Assembly: GCA_934202525.1 (NCBI GenBank)
Contig: CAKPYB010000013.1
Location: 1-64,000, forward strand
DNA: 64,000 nucleotides
Source of the DNA: an uncultured Prevotella sp.
Lineage (GTDB): Bacteria; Bacteroidota; Bacteroidia; Bacteroidales; Bacteroidaceae
Reading direction: 5' to 3'
Shown one piece after another: positions 7,586-16,661 of this stretch. The position numbers and the translations under genes are program-made. Positions within the stretch are counted from its first letter, which is position 1. Each line of letters begins with the position of its first letter. The notes beneath the pieces were generated by a model that made no database searches, had not been told where the DNA came from, and saw only the letters and a program-made list of their open reading frames with translations.

Positions 7586-8313
7586 GAGCAACGGGAGAAA
7601 CTCTTGCTACGGATAATCTCGTACTTGACGACGATAAGGATTTCGTGGCTTACGAGCCGTTCGCAGCCAAGGCTGCATCTTATATCCGCCCAGTTAAGGA
7701 AGGCACTACCTGGGCTACGCTCTGCCTGCCATTCGAGGTATCTCTCGCCGACAAGAACTTCCGTGCTTTCAAGCTTCTCTCGGCTGATGAGGGTACTGAG
7801 ACCGTAGAACTCGAAGAGATTGAGGGAAGCATCGCTGCTGGTACTCCTGTTATCATCAAGATGAAGGATGGAGCAACAAAGCTCAGCATCTCTGAAGCCG
7901 ACAAGGAGATAGCAAATGAAGTAAAGACTGCAGAAACTGCTGACGCCAACTACAAGCTCCAGGGACTCTATACCCAGAAGATGTTCAGCAAGGATACTGA
8001 CAACAACTGCTACATCGTGAAGGGTGTCAAGTTGATGAACCCAGCCAAGCTGTTGGGTGAAACTTCAACAGCGCATGTTGGCAGCAAGCCTTTCCGTGCT
8101 TACATGGTAGATAACTCTTCTGCTCCTGCCGCAGGTGCCAGAATGTTCAGCATCAGCGTCGGCGGTAGTACCACAGCCATCGAGCAGTTGGAGACTACAG
8201 CAGATAGCAAGGCAGAATACTACGACCTCCAGGGCCGTCGCCTCCAGGATTTGCAGAAGGGCATAAACATCGTGAAGCGTGGTGGCAAGACCATGAAGGT
8301 TATCATCAAGTAA
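7568..8313 (+). pseudogene. 3' remnant of a BspA-like surface protein gene
   Basis: About 248 codons homologous to the last quarter of the protein at 1065. Matching segments include EKIGATGETL, KDFVAYEPFAAK, TLCLPF and a C-terminal YYDLQGRRLQDLQKG followed by NIVKRGGK. There is no signal peptide and no sensible start; the only upstream start in frame (GTG at 7534) lies inside the membrane-protein gene. The signal peptide, discoidin-like and repeat domains have been deleted, with the junction at about 7567. The T9SS-like tail remains, but the product could not be exported. Confidence 0.8.
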
Positions 8314-8331
8314 TTAAAAAATAGAAATGGT

Positions 8332-8499
8332 ATGAAAAAGAAAAAATATATCAAGCCTGTGGTTAGCGTCATGGAAATGGAAACCACAGTCATCCTCGCC
8401 GGCTCTGTTATCCGGAAAGCGGCAGAAAAGGATTACAGCGAAGAAAATGTGAAGGATTTCTGGGATAATCCAACTGATAAGGGAATTTGGGCCGACTAG
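8332..8499 (+). CDS. Small MKKK-type peptide, copy 2 (55 aa)
   Basis: Starts 18 bases after the remnant's stop. The N-terminus MKKKKYIKPVVSVMEMET, then VILAGS and a charged tail ending DKGIWAD, mirrors the peptide at 4807 in the first 25 residues; the tails differ. Its reading frame is intact although the neighbouring surface-protein gene is deleted. Function unknown. Confidence 0.6.
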   Translation: MKKKKYIKPVVSVMEMETTVILAGSVIRKAAEKDYSEENVKDFWDNPTDKGIWAD

Positions 8500-8519
8500 C
8501 CCCTGATTCTCTATCGTAC

Positions 8520-8591
8520 CCCCAGGCAGCACATCTGATGCCTGGGGCAAAATAAAAAGCCCCCGGAGCTATTACGCTTCGGGGGCTTTTT
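8520..8591 (+). terminator. Two hairpins: terminator closing copy 2
   Basis: The first hairpin is a perfect 9-bp stem, CCCCAGGCA (8520-8528) with TGCCTGGGG (8539-8547). The second (8554-8591) is AAAAAGCCCCCGGAGC with its complement around the loop TATTAC, ending in five T; the A and T flanks make it bidirectional. The second hairpin recurs at 9282-9319. Confidence 0.85.
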
Positions 8592-8669
8592 CTGCTTTCT
8601 AGGTATCATGTTGATAGGTAAGTTCATGAACATCTACAACATTTTTTCCGAAACTTTTCTCCTATTTTC

Positions 8670-8701
8670 TTTGCACTTTCAAAATAAAGTCGTAACTTTG
8701 C
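8670..8701 (+). promoter_or_regulatory. Promoter of the DUF4160/DUF2442 pair
   Basis: TTTG at 8670-8673 and TAACTTTG at 8693-8700, 19 bp apart, a good match to the Bacteroidota consensus. A GGAGG at 8722-8726 gives a strong ribosome-binding site for the ATG at 8732. Confidence 0.7.
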
Positions 8702-8731
8702 AATCAAGATAGGTTAAAAAAGGAGGTTGCG

Positions 8732-9034
8732 ATGCCAAAGATATTTGAATACTTCGGATTTATCTTTCTGTTCTATTCGAATGAGCATGAACCGATACAC
8801 GTTCATGTAATGAAGGATGGACATGAAGCTATTTTCGAGATAATATTAGAAAATGGTGAACTTGTTGAAATTCACAGAAGAACTTCTAGCAAGATACCAC
8901 CTTTAAGTGAGAAGGATGCTGCTACAGCAGAGGCCTTTGTGAAGAAGTACTATAAGAATATAGTTGATAAATGGGTAAACTTCTTTATTTATAAGAAAAG
9001 AATACGTTCAACTAAAATAACGAAGAAATTATGA
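8732..9034 (+). CDS. DUF4160 family protein
   Basis: 100 residues. The start MPKIFEYFGFIFLFYSNEH and the motif EPIHVHVMKDGHEAIFE are typical of DUF4160, a small family normally encoded next to DUF2442 and proposed, but not established, to act as a toxin-antitoxin pair. The C-terminus is basic. It overlaps the next gene by four bases (ATGA), implying translational coupling. The pair is flanked by two near-identical terminators, so it looks like an inserted unit. Confidence 0.8.
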   Translation: MPKIFEYFGFIFLFYSNEHEPIHVHVMKDGHEAIFEIILENGELVEIHRRTSSKIPPLSEKDAATAEAFVKKYYKNIVDKWVNFFIYKKRIRSTKITKKL

Positions 9035-9279
9035 ACTTAAGTATTGTTTCTGCAAGATATGTGGCACCATTAAAAGTTGAATTACACTTTAATGATGACA
9101 CTGTTAAGACGATAGATGTTGGGGCTTTTATTAGAAATCACCCACATCCGCAATATAACTCTTACTTGAATGAAAACAAATTCAAAAAGTTCAAGATAGA
9201 GTTTGGAAATATCGTTTGGGGAAAAAATTGGGATTTGATATTCCCTATAGATAAGTTATATGCTGGCGTTTGCTGCTGA
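9031..9279 (+). CDS. DUF2442 family protein
   Basis: 82 residues. The motifs YVAPLKVELHFNDD, then FKIEFGNIVWGKNWDLIFP near the end match DUF2442. In related loci it is the partner of DUF4160, usually guessed to be the antitoxin or a DNA-binding partner; which component is toxic, if either, is not known. It is translated from the ATGA overlap and ends just before the duplicated terminator. Confidence 0.8.
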   Translation: MNLSIVSARYVAPLKVELHFNDDTVKTIDVGAFIRNHPHPQYNSYLNENKFKKFKIEFGNIVWGKNWDLIFPIDKLYAGVCC

Positions 9280-9281
9280 AC

Positions 9282-9319
9282 AAAAAACCCCCGGAGCTAT
9301 TACGCTTCGGGGGCTTTTT
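9282..9319. terminator. Bidirectional terminator, duplicate of 8554-8591
   Basis: The same hairpin sequence (CCCCCGGAGC, loop TATTAC, GCTTCGGGGG, T run) and the same following bases as at 8554. It sits between two convergent units, the DUF2442 gene (+) and the broken ATPase gene (-). Confidence 0.85.
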
Positions 9320-9331
9320 CCGCTTTCTTCC

Positions 9332-10628
9332 TTATACTTCTTTCCAATCTACCAATCCCTTTCCCTTATCATCCAGTTCTATGGCAAGGGCGATTACTTT
9401 TCTCTTATCAGCCTTGAATGGCTCGGCATACTGCTTGGCTTTTATCTGCTCCGTGGCAGCATCCACACCGCAGTTATTGCTCAGCTTCTGAAGTAAGTGC
9501 TGGCAATATCGTCTCATAAAGTGATTTTTTTACCTCAGAATTAGGGAATCCTAGAATATAGATTCCCATCATATAATCCTTAATCGTGAGATAGCCTGTC
9601 TGATAGAGGACAAGTTCTGCTCCACCATCAGTCACATCAGAAGTCTCCAGTGTATCGCTAATTATCGGACAATACTCGAAATCTTTCAACCTTTTTTTAA
9701 TATCATCTTCAAACTTAGAGAGTAGTGGCGATGTCCCGGATGAAAACCAATAGTGCTTCAAATCAGAATCTGCCAATGCATTGATAAGACAGAAAGGATT
9801 GAATACATCAACCTTGTTTCTGCTACAGAAGTGATAGCCACCATAATAAGAAGACAGTTGCATAGCAGCTTCATCGAATGTCCATCCTTTACATGCTGCC
9901 AATTTGTTGATTTCCGGTTTGAAATAACAGATAGCTTCTTCTTTTGTGATACCACATAGAGCAGCATATTCTGAATCAAAACCAATGAAACTCAAATTGT
10001 TGAGACCTGAGGTTAGGGAGAATTGCGAAAATTTGGTGCAGCCTGTGATAAAAACAAAGTTTTCGAATTTGTCCATAGATTTGAGAATGACAAATACGTC
10101 TCTGTATATTGCCGTACATTTTTCGTATAACGGAGTTTTCCAGGAATGCTGCAATGGAAAGTCATATTCATCGATGAGAATGGCAACCTGCAAACCTGTT
10201 TTGTTGTATGCAGTCTTTATAATTTCTATCAGGCGAGTAGCTAACGGAGAATTACCTCTTGTTTCTATCTCATACAAAGATTCATATTCCTGAAAGGTAT
10301 AGTCTAGATAACCTTTCAGACTTTCCGGCTCTGCGCCCGCACGACTCATATCCAGTCTGATGACAGGTCGCTTCACCCATTCCGTCTCCATCTGCATAAT
10401 CTTCAACCCCTCAAAGAGTTCCTTCTTGCCCATGAAGTAGGCTTCGAGCGTATCTACAAGAACGGATTTGCCAAAGCGGCGTGGACGGCTCAGGTAATTA
10501 TACTTTTTCCCTCTGTTGGCAAGTTGCCAGATGATATCTGTCTTGTCAACATAAAGATATCCACCCTTTCTGATTTCCTCGAAAGACTGGATGCCTACCG
10601 GCAATATTCTATCGTTAGTCTCTATCAT
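9332..10628 (-). pseudogene. Broken AAA-ATPase-like / DUF1703 nuclease gene
   Basis: The N-terminal ~380 codons are intact AAA-ATPase_like (PF09820): GIQSFEEIRKGGYLYVDKT, YLSRPRRFGKSVLVDTLE (Walker A region), VAILIDEYDFPL (Walker B) and FITGCTKFSQ. After LYETILPAL the frame stops at 9474. In the next frame (9332-9475) the last part of the DUF1703 PD-(D/E)XK domain is still readable: DAATEQIKAKQYAEPF, then RKVIALAIEL, ending LVDWKEV. About 100 residues, including the nuclease catalytic core, are missing, and the join is out of frame. The start is set at ATG 10628 because family members begin just before LPVGIQSFE and a promoter box ends 27 bases upstream. The intact family is common in Bacteroidota; its role is unknown. 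Confidence 0.8.
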
Positions 10629-10654
10629 AATTCCTAATCTTTGTTTTCCAATTG

Positions 10655-10662
10655 CAAATTTA
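10655..10662 (-). promoter_or_regulatory. Promoter box for the broken ATPase gene
   Basis: CAAATTTA on the + strand reads TAAATTTG on the minus strand and is followed by C. It predicts a start of transcription near 10650, upstream of the ATG at 10628 and downstream of the longer possible start at 10712. Confidence 0.55.
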
Positions 10663-10740
10663 CGATTATTTTCCCAAACCGCCATGCTTTTTCCTCTTTT
10701 TTTTCTTCCCATATTGCGTATAGTGTATTACAAATTCTAT

Positions 10741-10865
10741 ATGGGTGAAGAGGGGTGAAGAGGGGGTGAAGAGATAAAGAAAACTCTTCACCTCCCGAAA
10801 CCCCGGTAAACAGAGGGGTTACGGGCGAGAAGGTGAAGAGTGAAGAGATAAATCGGGATTGCTTA
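10741..10865. repeat. 125-bp dispersed palindromic repeat, copy A
   Basis: Matches 23096-23220 at 123 of 125 positions. It begins with direct copies of GGGTGAAGAG. It contains a nested inverted repeat: outer ACTCTTCACCT with AGGTGAAGAGT, inner CCCGAAACCCC with GGGGTTACGGG (one mismatch). No open reading frame; probably a MITE-like or REP-like element. Confidence 0.85.
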
Positions 10866-10878
10866 AATAGACAGAGAA

Positions 10879-11706
10879 TTAAAAATTGTATTTTTCTCCT
10901 AGCATTTTATGGATAGTCTGAATGAGAATGTGGAAGGCTGGCTGTGCCATTGCACCATGACCATATCCGCCCAATTCGTAAAGTTGGGTGTCTGGGCGTC
11001 CTACCAAATTCATCATGCGCCACATATATGCATTTTCTTCATAACGACCAAATAGTTCGATGTTGCGATCGCCTGTTATCAATACCAATGGAGCTGCATC
11101 CTTGCGAACATGATAGAGTGGGGCATATTTGTCGATGGTTGGTTGCAGATTATCGATGCCGTTCATCTTGCGATAAGCAAAGTGGCTAATCATCTGACCG
11201 CTGAATGGTATCAGACCGGCAATGTTGTTGGCATCAACTCCATAACGTGAAAGCCATGTCTTGTCTAATCCTAACATAGTTGTAATATAGCCACCAGCAG
11301 AATGCCCCGAAACAAATATTTTCTTTGCATCTCCACCATATTGACTGATATTTTGGAATACCCATGCCAATGAGGCAGCACAATCATCCAGGCATTCGTC
11401 TATTTTTACCTTGGGAAGTAAACGGTAGTTTACACCCACAACAACAAAGCCTTGTTTCTTCAGCAGTTCGGGAATCTCTTTTTGACCACTCGTCAATCCG
11501 CCTCCGTGATACCACACAACCGCAGGCAAGTTTTTTTTACTCTTGTCATAATAGATGTCGAGTTTGCAACGTTCTTTGATATAAGTATCTTTCCCATTCT
11601 TATATTGAATGTTGCTTGTTATCACTTCGTCAGAAGAAATGGGCTTCTGCGCATTCACGTTCAAGACCATAAAAGTCATGAATATCATCCATAAAACCTT
11701 TTTCAT
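10879..11706 (-). CDS. Secreted alpha/beta-hydrolase, esterase/lipase type
   Basis: 275 residues with a signal peptide ending near VNAQ. The hydrolase signature is complete: oxyanion-hole motif WYHGGGL, nucleophile elbow GHSAGG, a plausible acid in LVLITGDRN and the histidine in GYGHGAM. This fits the acetyl-esterase (hormone-sensitive-lipase-like, BD-FAE) group that deacylates carbohydrates or small esters in the periplasm. It is a single-gene unit pointing away from PUL 1; a link with that PUL is possible but not shown. The substrate cannot be read from the sequence. Confidence 0.8.
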   Translation of the reverse strand: MKKVLWMIFMTFMVLNVNAQKPISSDEVITSNIQYKNGKDTYIKERCKLDIYYDKSKKNLPAVVWYHGGGLTSGQKEIPELLKKQGFVVVGVNYRLLPKVKIDECLDDCAASLAWVFQNISQYGGDAKKIFVSGHSAGGYITTMLGLDKTWLSRYGVDANNIAGLIPFSGQMISHFAYRKMNGIDNLQPTIDKYAPLYHVRKDAAPLVLITGDRNIELFGRYEENAYMWRMMNLVGRPDTQLYELGGYGHGAMAQPAFHILIQTIHKMLGEKYNF

Positions 11707-12088
11707 AAGTTATTGTTGTTTAAATTTTCTGGTATTTAAAAATAATCTATCTGCAAATGTATACATAAATAAAGTAAATAGCAAATTTTGAAGAAATAAT
11801 GTGATAATATTAACACAAATTAATCAGGGCGTTTAGAATGCCCTTTAATAATTGTATCTTTTACCATTATAAAACCACCACTTATTTTTAGAACTATGAA
11901 AAATGTAAAGTCCTGATAATCAGATATAGTTATAAAAACAGGTGGTCATTTTTACCACTTAATTATTTAATCAACCAACAAATATCAGACATTTTATATA
12001 CTTTTGCAATCGGAAACCAATCATGGATGGGTTCCCGACTATCAGACAACAATTTTAAACATAAATGAGAATAACTAAAGTATAAATT
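11707..12088. promoter_or_regulatory. Divergent control region of esterase and PUL 1
   Basis: 382 bases without a gene. A box TACTTTTG at 11999-12006 should start the susC transcript near 12013, leaving a ~75-base leader. An imperfect inverted repeat (CGGAAACC at 12011-12018 with GGGTTCCC at 12029-12036) lies in that leader, and TATCAGACA occurs at 11983 and 12040. No convincing box is seen for the esterase. Confidence 0.5.
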
Positions 12089-15067
12089 ATGAGAAAAACA
12101 AAAAGTAATGCGATGTTGCGAGGACTAGCAGCCTCAGCACTCGTCCTAATGGTCTCAGCGACAGCTTGGGGACAGAAGGTGAAGATTACGGGTACTGTAA
12201 TCGACAATACCAATGAACCCGTTATCGGAGCTTCGGTTCTGGAGAATGGTACCAAAAATGGTGTTGCTACAGACCTGGATGGTCACTTCACCATCGAAGT
12301 ACAGCCAGGTGCCAGACTCAAAATTTCTTATATAGGTTATAAGAATAAGGAAGTGAAAGCTTCTAACGGTGTACAGATTATGCTCGAAGAAGAGTCAAAC
12401 ATGCTTAACGAAGTGGTGGCTATCGGTTATGGCTCTGTCAAGCGTAAGGATGTAACTACTGCCGTATCCAGTGTGTCAGCCAAAGACCTTGATACCCGTC
12501 CTATCGTATCTGCCGCAGCAGGTATGCAGGGAAAGGCTGCCGGTTTGCAGATTTCGCAAGCCAATGGTCAGCCAGGTGCTTCACCAACCATACGTGTGCG
12601 TGGTACTACCTCTCTGAATGGCAGCAATGATCCGCTCTATGTAGTAGATGGTGTGCCAATGACCAATATCGACTTCCTGGCAGCCGATGATATTGATAAT
12701 ATCCAGGTGCTGAAGGATGCCTCTTCTGCCGCAATCTATGGTTCGCGCGCAGCCAATGGTGTCATCATTATCGGTACAAAGCAGGGTAAGGCTGGCGTAG
12801 CCAAGGTATCTCTGAATGCACATTATGCATTTAATACCGTACGTGACAACCAGGAATCTCTCAATGCGGCTCAGTATAAGGAGCTGATGGATGAAATCGG
12901 TCTGGTGAAACTGCCTGAAGGCTTGAAAGACCAGACCGACTGGAAAGACGAGGTGTTCCGTACGGGTAATGTACAGGACTACCAGCTTTCTATTACCAAT
13001 GGTACCGACAAACTGAGATACTTTATCTCGGGTGGCTATACAGGCGAAAATGGTGTTATCAAGAAGTCAAGCTATCAGCGTTACAACTTCCGAGCATCTG
13101 TAGAGAACGATATACGTAAGTGGTTGCGATTCAATGCCAGTGTAACTTATTCTGATTATACCAACAAGGGTACAGGTATCATTTCGGGTACAGGCTCTAA
13201 CCGCGGTGGCGTAGTAACAGCTATCGTCAATACGCCAACCTATGCACCGGTATGGAATCCGGAGAATCCTAGCCAGTTCTACAACAACTTCTATGGCGTG
13301 AACATTACCTCGCCAGCAGAGAATATCGCCCGTACTCAGAATAATAAGTCTGCCTACAACCGATTGCTGGCAACAGGAAAGGCTACTGTCACCTTTATGC
13401 CTGAGCTGACTTATAACACATCTCTCTCGTTCGACCGTACACAAGGAACAACCACCAATTTCCTTGACCCGATATCTACTACCATAGGCCGTCAGGAATT
13501 CGGTACAGGCTATGATGGCAGAGACATCAGCAGCGTTATCGTATGGGACAACGTATTGAACTACAAGAAGGCTTTCGGAAAGCATAGTCTGGATGCGATG
13601 GCTGGTAGTTCCTGGACACAGAGCAAGTGGAGCCAGAACTATATCAATGGTAGCAACTATGCCAACGATCTTTTCCATACATTAAATGCAGCCAACAAGA
13701 TTTCCTGGACAGGAACCGGTTCTTCGGCTTCTGATTGGGCAATTCTCTCAACATTCGCCCGTTTGCAGTACAACTGGAATGATACCTATATGGTAACCGC
13801 CAACATGCGTGCCGACGGTTCTTCCAAGTTGGCACCTCATCACCGTTGGGGTTACTTCCCATCATTCTCTGGTGCCTGGCGCGTAAGCAATGAGAAATTC
13901 ATGAAAGATATCAAGTGGATTGACGACTTGAAGATTCGTGGAGGCTGGGGACAGACCGGTAACCAGAGTGGATTGGGCGATTACAGTTATCTGGCAAGAT
14001 ACAACATCAATCGTGTGCAATGGTTTGGCGAGGGCAATGATGCCAATGCTACTCCTACTTTCTCACAGGGCAACCTGAGCAATCCTGAACTGACTTGGGA
14101 AACAACAACCCAGACCAACATAGGTCTCGACTTGACCGTACTGGGCAACCGCCTCACCTTCTATGCCGATTACTATTATAAGAAGACCAAGGATATGTTG
14201 ATGAACATCACCTTGCCGGCAGGTAGTGCAGCAGCAAGCAGCCTGACCTATAATGGTGGTTCGATGATCAACAAAGGCTGGGAGTTTGCTATCTCTTCAC
14301 AGAATCTGACAGGCGCCTTGAAGTGGAACACAGATTTCAACATCTCATTCAACAAGAATAAGTTGGAGAGTCTAGCTTTGACTCAGGTATATTATGAAGC
14401 CAAGACTACCGATTTCGTCAACGAACAGGTGGTTCGCAATACGCCAGGTAAGCCATTGGGCAGTTTCTGGGGATATGTAGCAGAAGGTGTGGACCCAGAG
14501 ACAGGTGATATGAAGTACAAGGACGTGACCGGTGATGGTCTGGTATCAGCCAGTGACCGTACTTATATCGGTGATCCGAACCCAGACTTCACCTTCGGTT
14601 TGACCAATACCTTCTCTTATAAAGGCTTGAATCTCAGTATTCTTATCCAGGGAAGCTATGGCAACGACATCTACAACGTTTCACGTATGGAAACCGAAGG
14701 AATGTATGATGGTAAGAACCAAAGCACCAAGGTGCTGGCTCGCTGGAGAGTTCCTGGTCAGATTACCGATGTGCCAAAGGCTAAGTGGGATATCCGCAAC
14801 TCCACTTACTTTGTAGAAGATGGCAGTTATCTCCGTGTAAAGGATATTTCTCTCTCTTACGATGTGCCTCGCAAACTGATTTCACGCTTCGGTCTGACCC
14901 GTCTGCAGCCATACGTATCAGCAACCAACCTGCTTACCCTGACCGACTATTCTGGTATGGATCCGGAGGTTAACCAGTATGGCAACAGTGGTAGTGTGCA
15001 GGGTATCGACTGGGGTACATATCCACTCAATAAGAGTGTAGTATTAGGTGTAAAAGTAGAATTCTAA
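12089..15067 (+). CDS. SusC-like TonB-dependent transporter (PUL 1)
   Basis: 992 residues. A signal peptide ends near AWGQ. A carboxypeptidase-regulatory-like domain (ITGTVIDNTNEPVIGASV) is followed by the plug (DVTTAVSSVSAKDL; VVDGVPM; LKDASSAAIYGSRAANGVI) and a 22-strand outer-membrane barrel ending in VKVEF. It imports an oligosaccharide across the outer membrane with the SusD-like lid protein encoded 12 bases downstream, energised by TonB-ExbBD. It is the first gene of a four-gene PUL. The gene order (susC, susD, GH30, binding protein) matches the characterised Bacteroides thetaiotaomicron beta-1,6-glucan PUL, which suggests but does not prove the substrate. Confidence 0.95.
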   Translation: MRKTKSNAMLRGLAASALVLMVSATAWGQKVKITGTVIDNTNEPVIGASVLENGTKNGVATDLDGHFTIEVQPGARLKISYIGYKNKEVKASNGVQIMLEEESNMLNEVVAIGYGSVKRKDVTTAVSSVSAKDLDTRPIVSAAAGMQGKAAGLQISQANGQPGASPTIRVRGTTSLNGSNDPLYVVDGVPMTNIDFLAADDIDNIQVLKDASSAAIYGSRAANGVIIIGTKQGKAGVAKVSLNAHYAFNTVRDNQESLNAAQYKELMDEIGLVKLPEGLKDQTDWKDEVFRTGNVQDYQLSITNGTDKLRYFISGGYTGENGVIKKSSYQRYNFRASVENDIRKWLRFNASVTYSDYTNKGTGIISGTGSNRGGVVTAIVNTPTYAPVWNPENPSQFYNNFYGVNITSPAENIARTQNNKSAYNRLLATGKATVTFMPELTYNTSLSFDRTQGTTTNFLDPISTTIGRQEFGTGYDGRDISSVIVWDNVLNYKKAFGKHSLDAMAGSSWTQSKWSQNYINGSNYANDLFHTLNAANKISWTGTGSSASDWAILSTFARLQYNWNDTYMVTANMRADGSSKLAPHHRWGYFPSFSGAWRVSNEKFMKDIKWIDDLKIRGGWGQTGNQSGLGDYSYLARYNINRVQWFGEGNDANATPTFSQGNLSNPELTWETTTQTNIGLDLTVLGNRLTFYADYYYKKTKDMLMNITLPAGSAAASSLTYNGGSMINKGWEFAISSQNLTGALKWNTDFNISFNKNKLESLALTQVYYEAKTTDFVNEQVVRNTPGKPLGSFWGYVAEGVDPETGDMKYKDVTGDGLVSASDRTYIGDPNPDFTFGLTNTFSYKGLNLSILIQGSYGNDIYNVSRMETEGMYDGKNQSTKVLARWRVPGQITDVPKAKWDIRNSTYFVEDGSYLRVKDISLSYDVPRKLISRFGLTRLQPYVSATNLLTLTDYSGMDPEVNQYGNSGSVQGIDWGTYPLNKSVVLGVKVEF

Positions 15068-15079
15068 ACATCGACAACA

Positions 15080-16603
15080 ATGAAAACATATCATACAATC
15101 AAGACATTGGCGCTCGGTGGCATCGCAATGTTCTCTTTGGCAAGTTGCTCTCTCGACTACGAGCCATTATCAGAGCCATCAGAAATAACACAGGGCGGTC
15201 AGACAGAGACCTCAACAGCCGTATTGAAGGACAAGGCTGCTGCAGATGCACAGCTCAAATCGCTCTATGAGTTGTTCCGCAACCGTCAGGAGCATACCCA
15301 TCTTGACTATCTTCTGATAGGCGATTCACATAGTGACAATGCTTATGCCGGAACTACCGGTGCAGAGGTGGTACCTTATGAGACCAACTCTATCGATGCC
15401 AGCAACTCGGTATTGAGCCGTGACTGGAACCGCTATCTGGAAGACATTGCCCAGGCAAATGTGTTGATTAACGGTGTAGAGCAATTGAAGGAGAACGGTC
15501 AGATATCAGAAGCAGAATATCATTCCTATAAGGCACAGGGCGAAATCTTCCGTGCCCTGATGATGTTCCGAATGGCTCGTCTGTGGGGCTCTTTCCCAGT
15601 CATCACGACCATCGCCAAGACCATCACATCTGATAATATCAATGAGGTATATCCTACCTATTATCCTCCTCGCAAGACACCGAAGGAGTGTTATGAGCAG
15701 ATTATTGCCGACTTGACAGATGCTGAGCAGTATGCACCGGATAATGACAATTCCGACCGCACCAAGATGACCAAGACCGTAGCTCAGGCTATGCTTGCCA
15801 AGGTTTATGCCGAAAAGGAAGTGCAGGATTATGACAAGGTAATTGCTTATGCCGACAAGGTGATGAATACAACCGGTGTAGAGCTGGAAGACAGTTATGA
15901 AACACTTTGGGGCTATGATGAGACTGCGATAGACTGCATGAAGCGCAATACCAAGGAAGGTATTCTGGAGGTGCACTGGTCAGGTGGCGGAAACTGGGAA
16001 ACCTGGATGTACGGCCGTCAGTTGGACAACTGGGATTACTATTTTACCTGGGCAAAGTGGATTACTCCTTCACGAGACATCATCAATGACTTTGACAAGG
16101 AGGGTGATGAGGTTCGTAAGAATCAGGCTATCGTATATTATGCCTGTACCTGGAGCAACTATTATCCAGCTTCCAACTATCCGTTTATGTATAAGTTACG
16201 CTCTTCATACAATAATATTTACTGGGTTCGCCTAGCTGATATTATCCTGATGAAGGCTGAGGCAGAAGCCTATAAGGGCAATCTTGCCGAGAGTGCGAAA
16301 CTCGTGAACCAGATTCGCAAGCGTGCCAAACTGAAGGAACTGACATCCGACAAGACTGGCAGCAAGGAATCTATGATAGAGGCTGTTCTCCATGAGCGCC
16401 GTCTGGAACTTGCCTTTGAGGGAGAACGCTGGTTCGACCTCTGCCGCAACAACAAGGTCGAGAAGTATCTCAACGGAATAGATAACCGTGACAGCGGACG
16501 TATCAGACAGGTTAGGCAGTTTGACAGCAACTCATACCTGTTGCCAATCCCACAGACCGCTCTTGACCAGAATACCAATCTAGAGCAGAATCCAGGTTAC
16601 TAA
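15080..16603 (+). CDS. SusD/RagB-like glycan-binding lipoprotein (PUL 1)
   Basis: 507 residues. The lipobox LASCS near residue 24 marks a lipoprotein. Typical SusD features include AQANVLINGVEQLK, YKAQGEIFRALMMFRMARLWGSFP and, near the C-terminus, VLHERRLELAFEGERWFDLCR. It forms the surface lid of the SusC-like channel and binds the glycan. It is separated from susC by 12 bases and is surely co-transcribed. Confidence 0.95.
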   Translation: MKTYHTIKTLALGGIAMFSLASCSLDYEPLSEPSEITQGGQTETSTAVLKDKAAADAQLKSLYELFRNRQEHTHLDYLLIGDSHSDNAYAGTTGAEVVPYETNSIDASNSVLSRDWNRYLEDIAQANVLINGVEQLKENGQISEAEYHSYKAQGEIFRALMMFRMARLWGSFPVITTIAKTITSDNINEVYPTYYPPRKTPKECYEQIIADLTDAEQYAPDNDNSDRTKMTKTVAQAMLAKVYAEKEVQDYDKVIAYADKVMNTTGVELEDSYETLWGYDETAIDCMKRNTKEGILEVHWSGGGNWETWMYGRQLDNWDYYFTWAKWITPSRDIINDFDKEGDEVRKNQAIVYYACTWSNYYPASNYPFMYKLRSSYNNIYWVRLADIILMKAEAEAYKGNLAESAKLVNQIRKRAKLKELTSDKTGSKESMIEAVLHERRLELAFEGERWFDLCRNNKVEKYLNGIDNRDSGRIRQVRQFDSNSYLLPIPQTALDQNTNLEQNPGY

Positions 16604-16661
16604 GCTAACCTGGATAGCTTTCAACTCAAACCGTTATTAACAAATAATAGAAGAAACGAAT

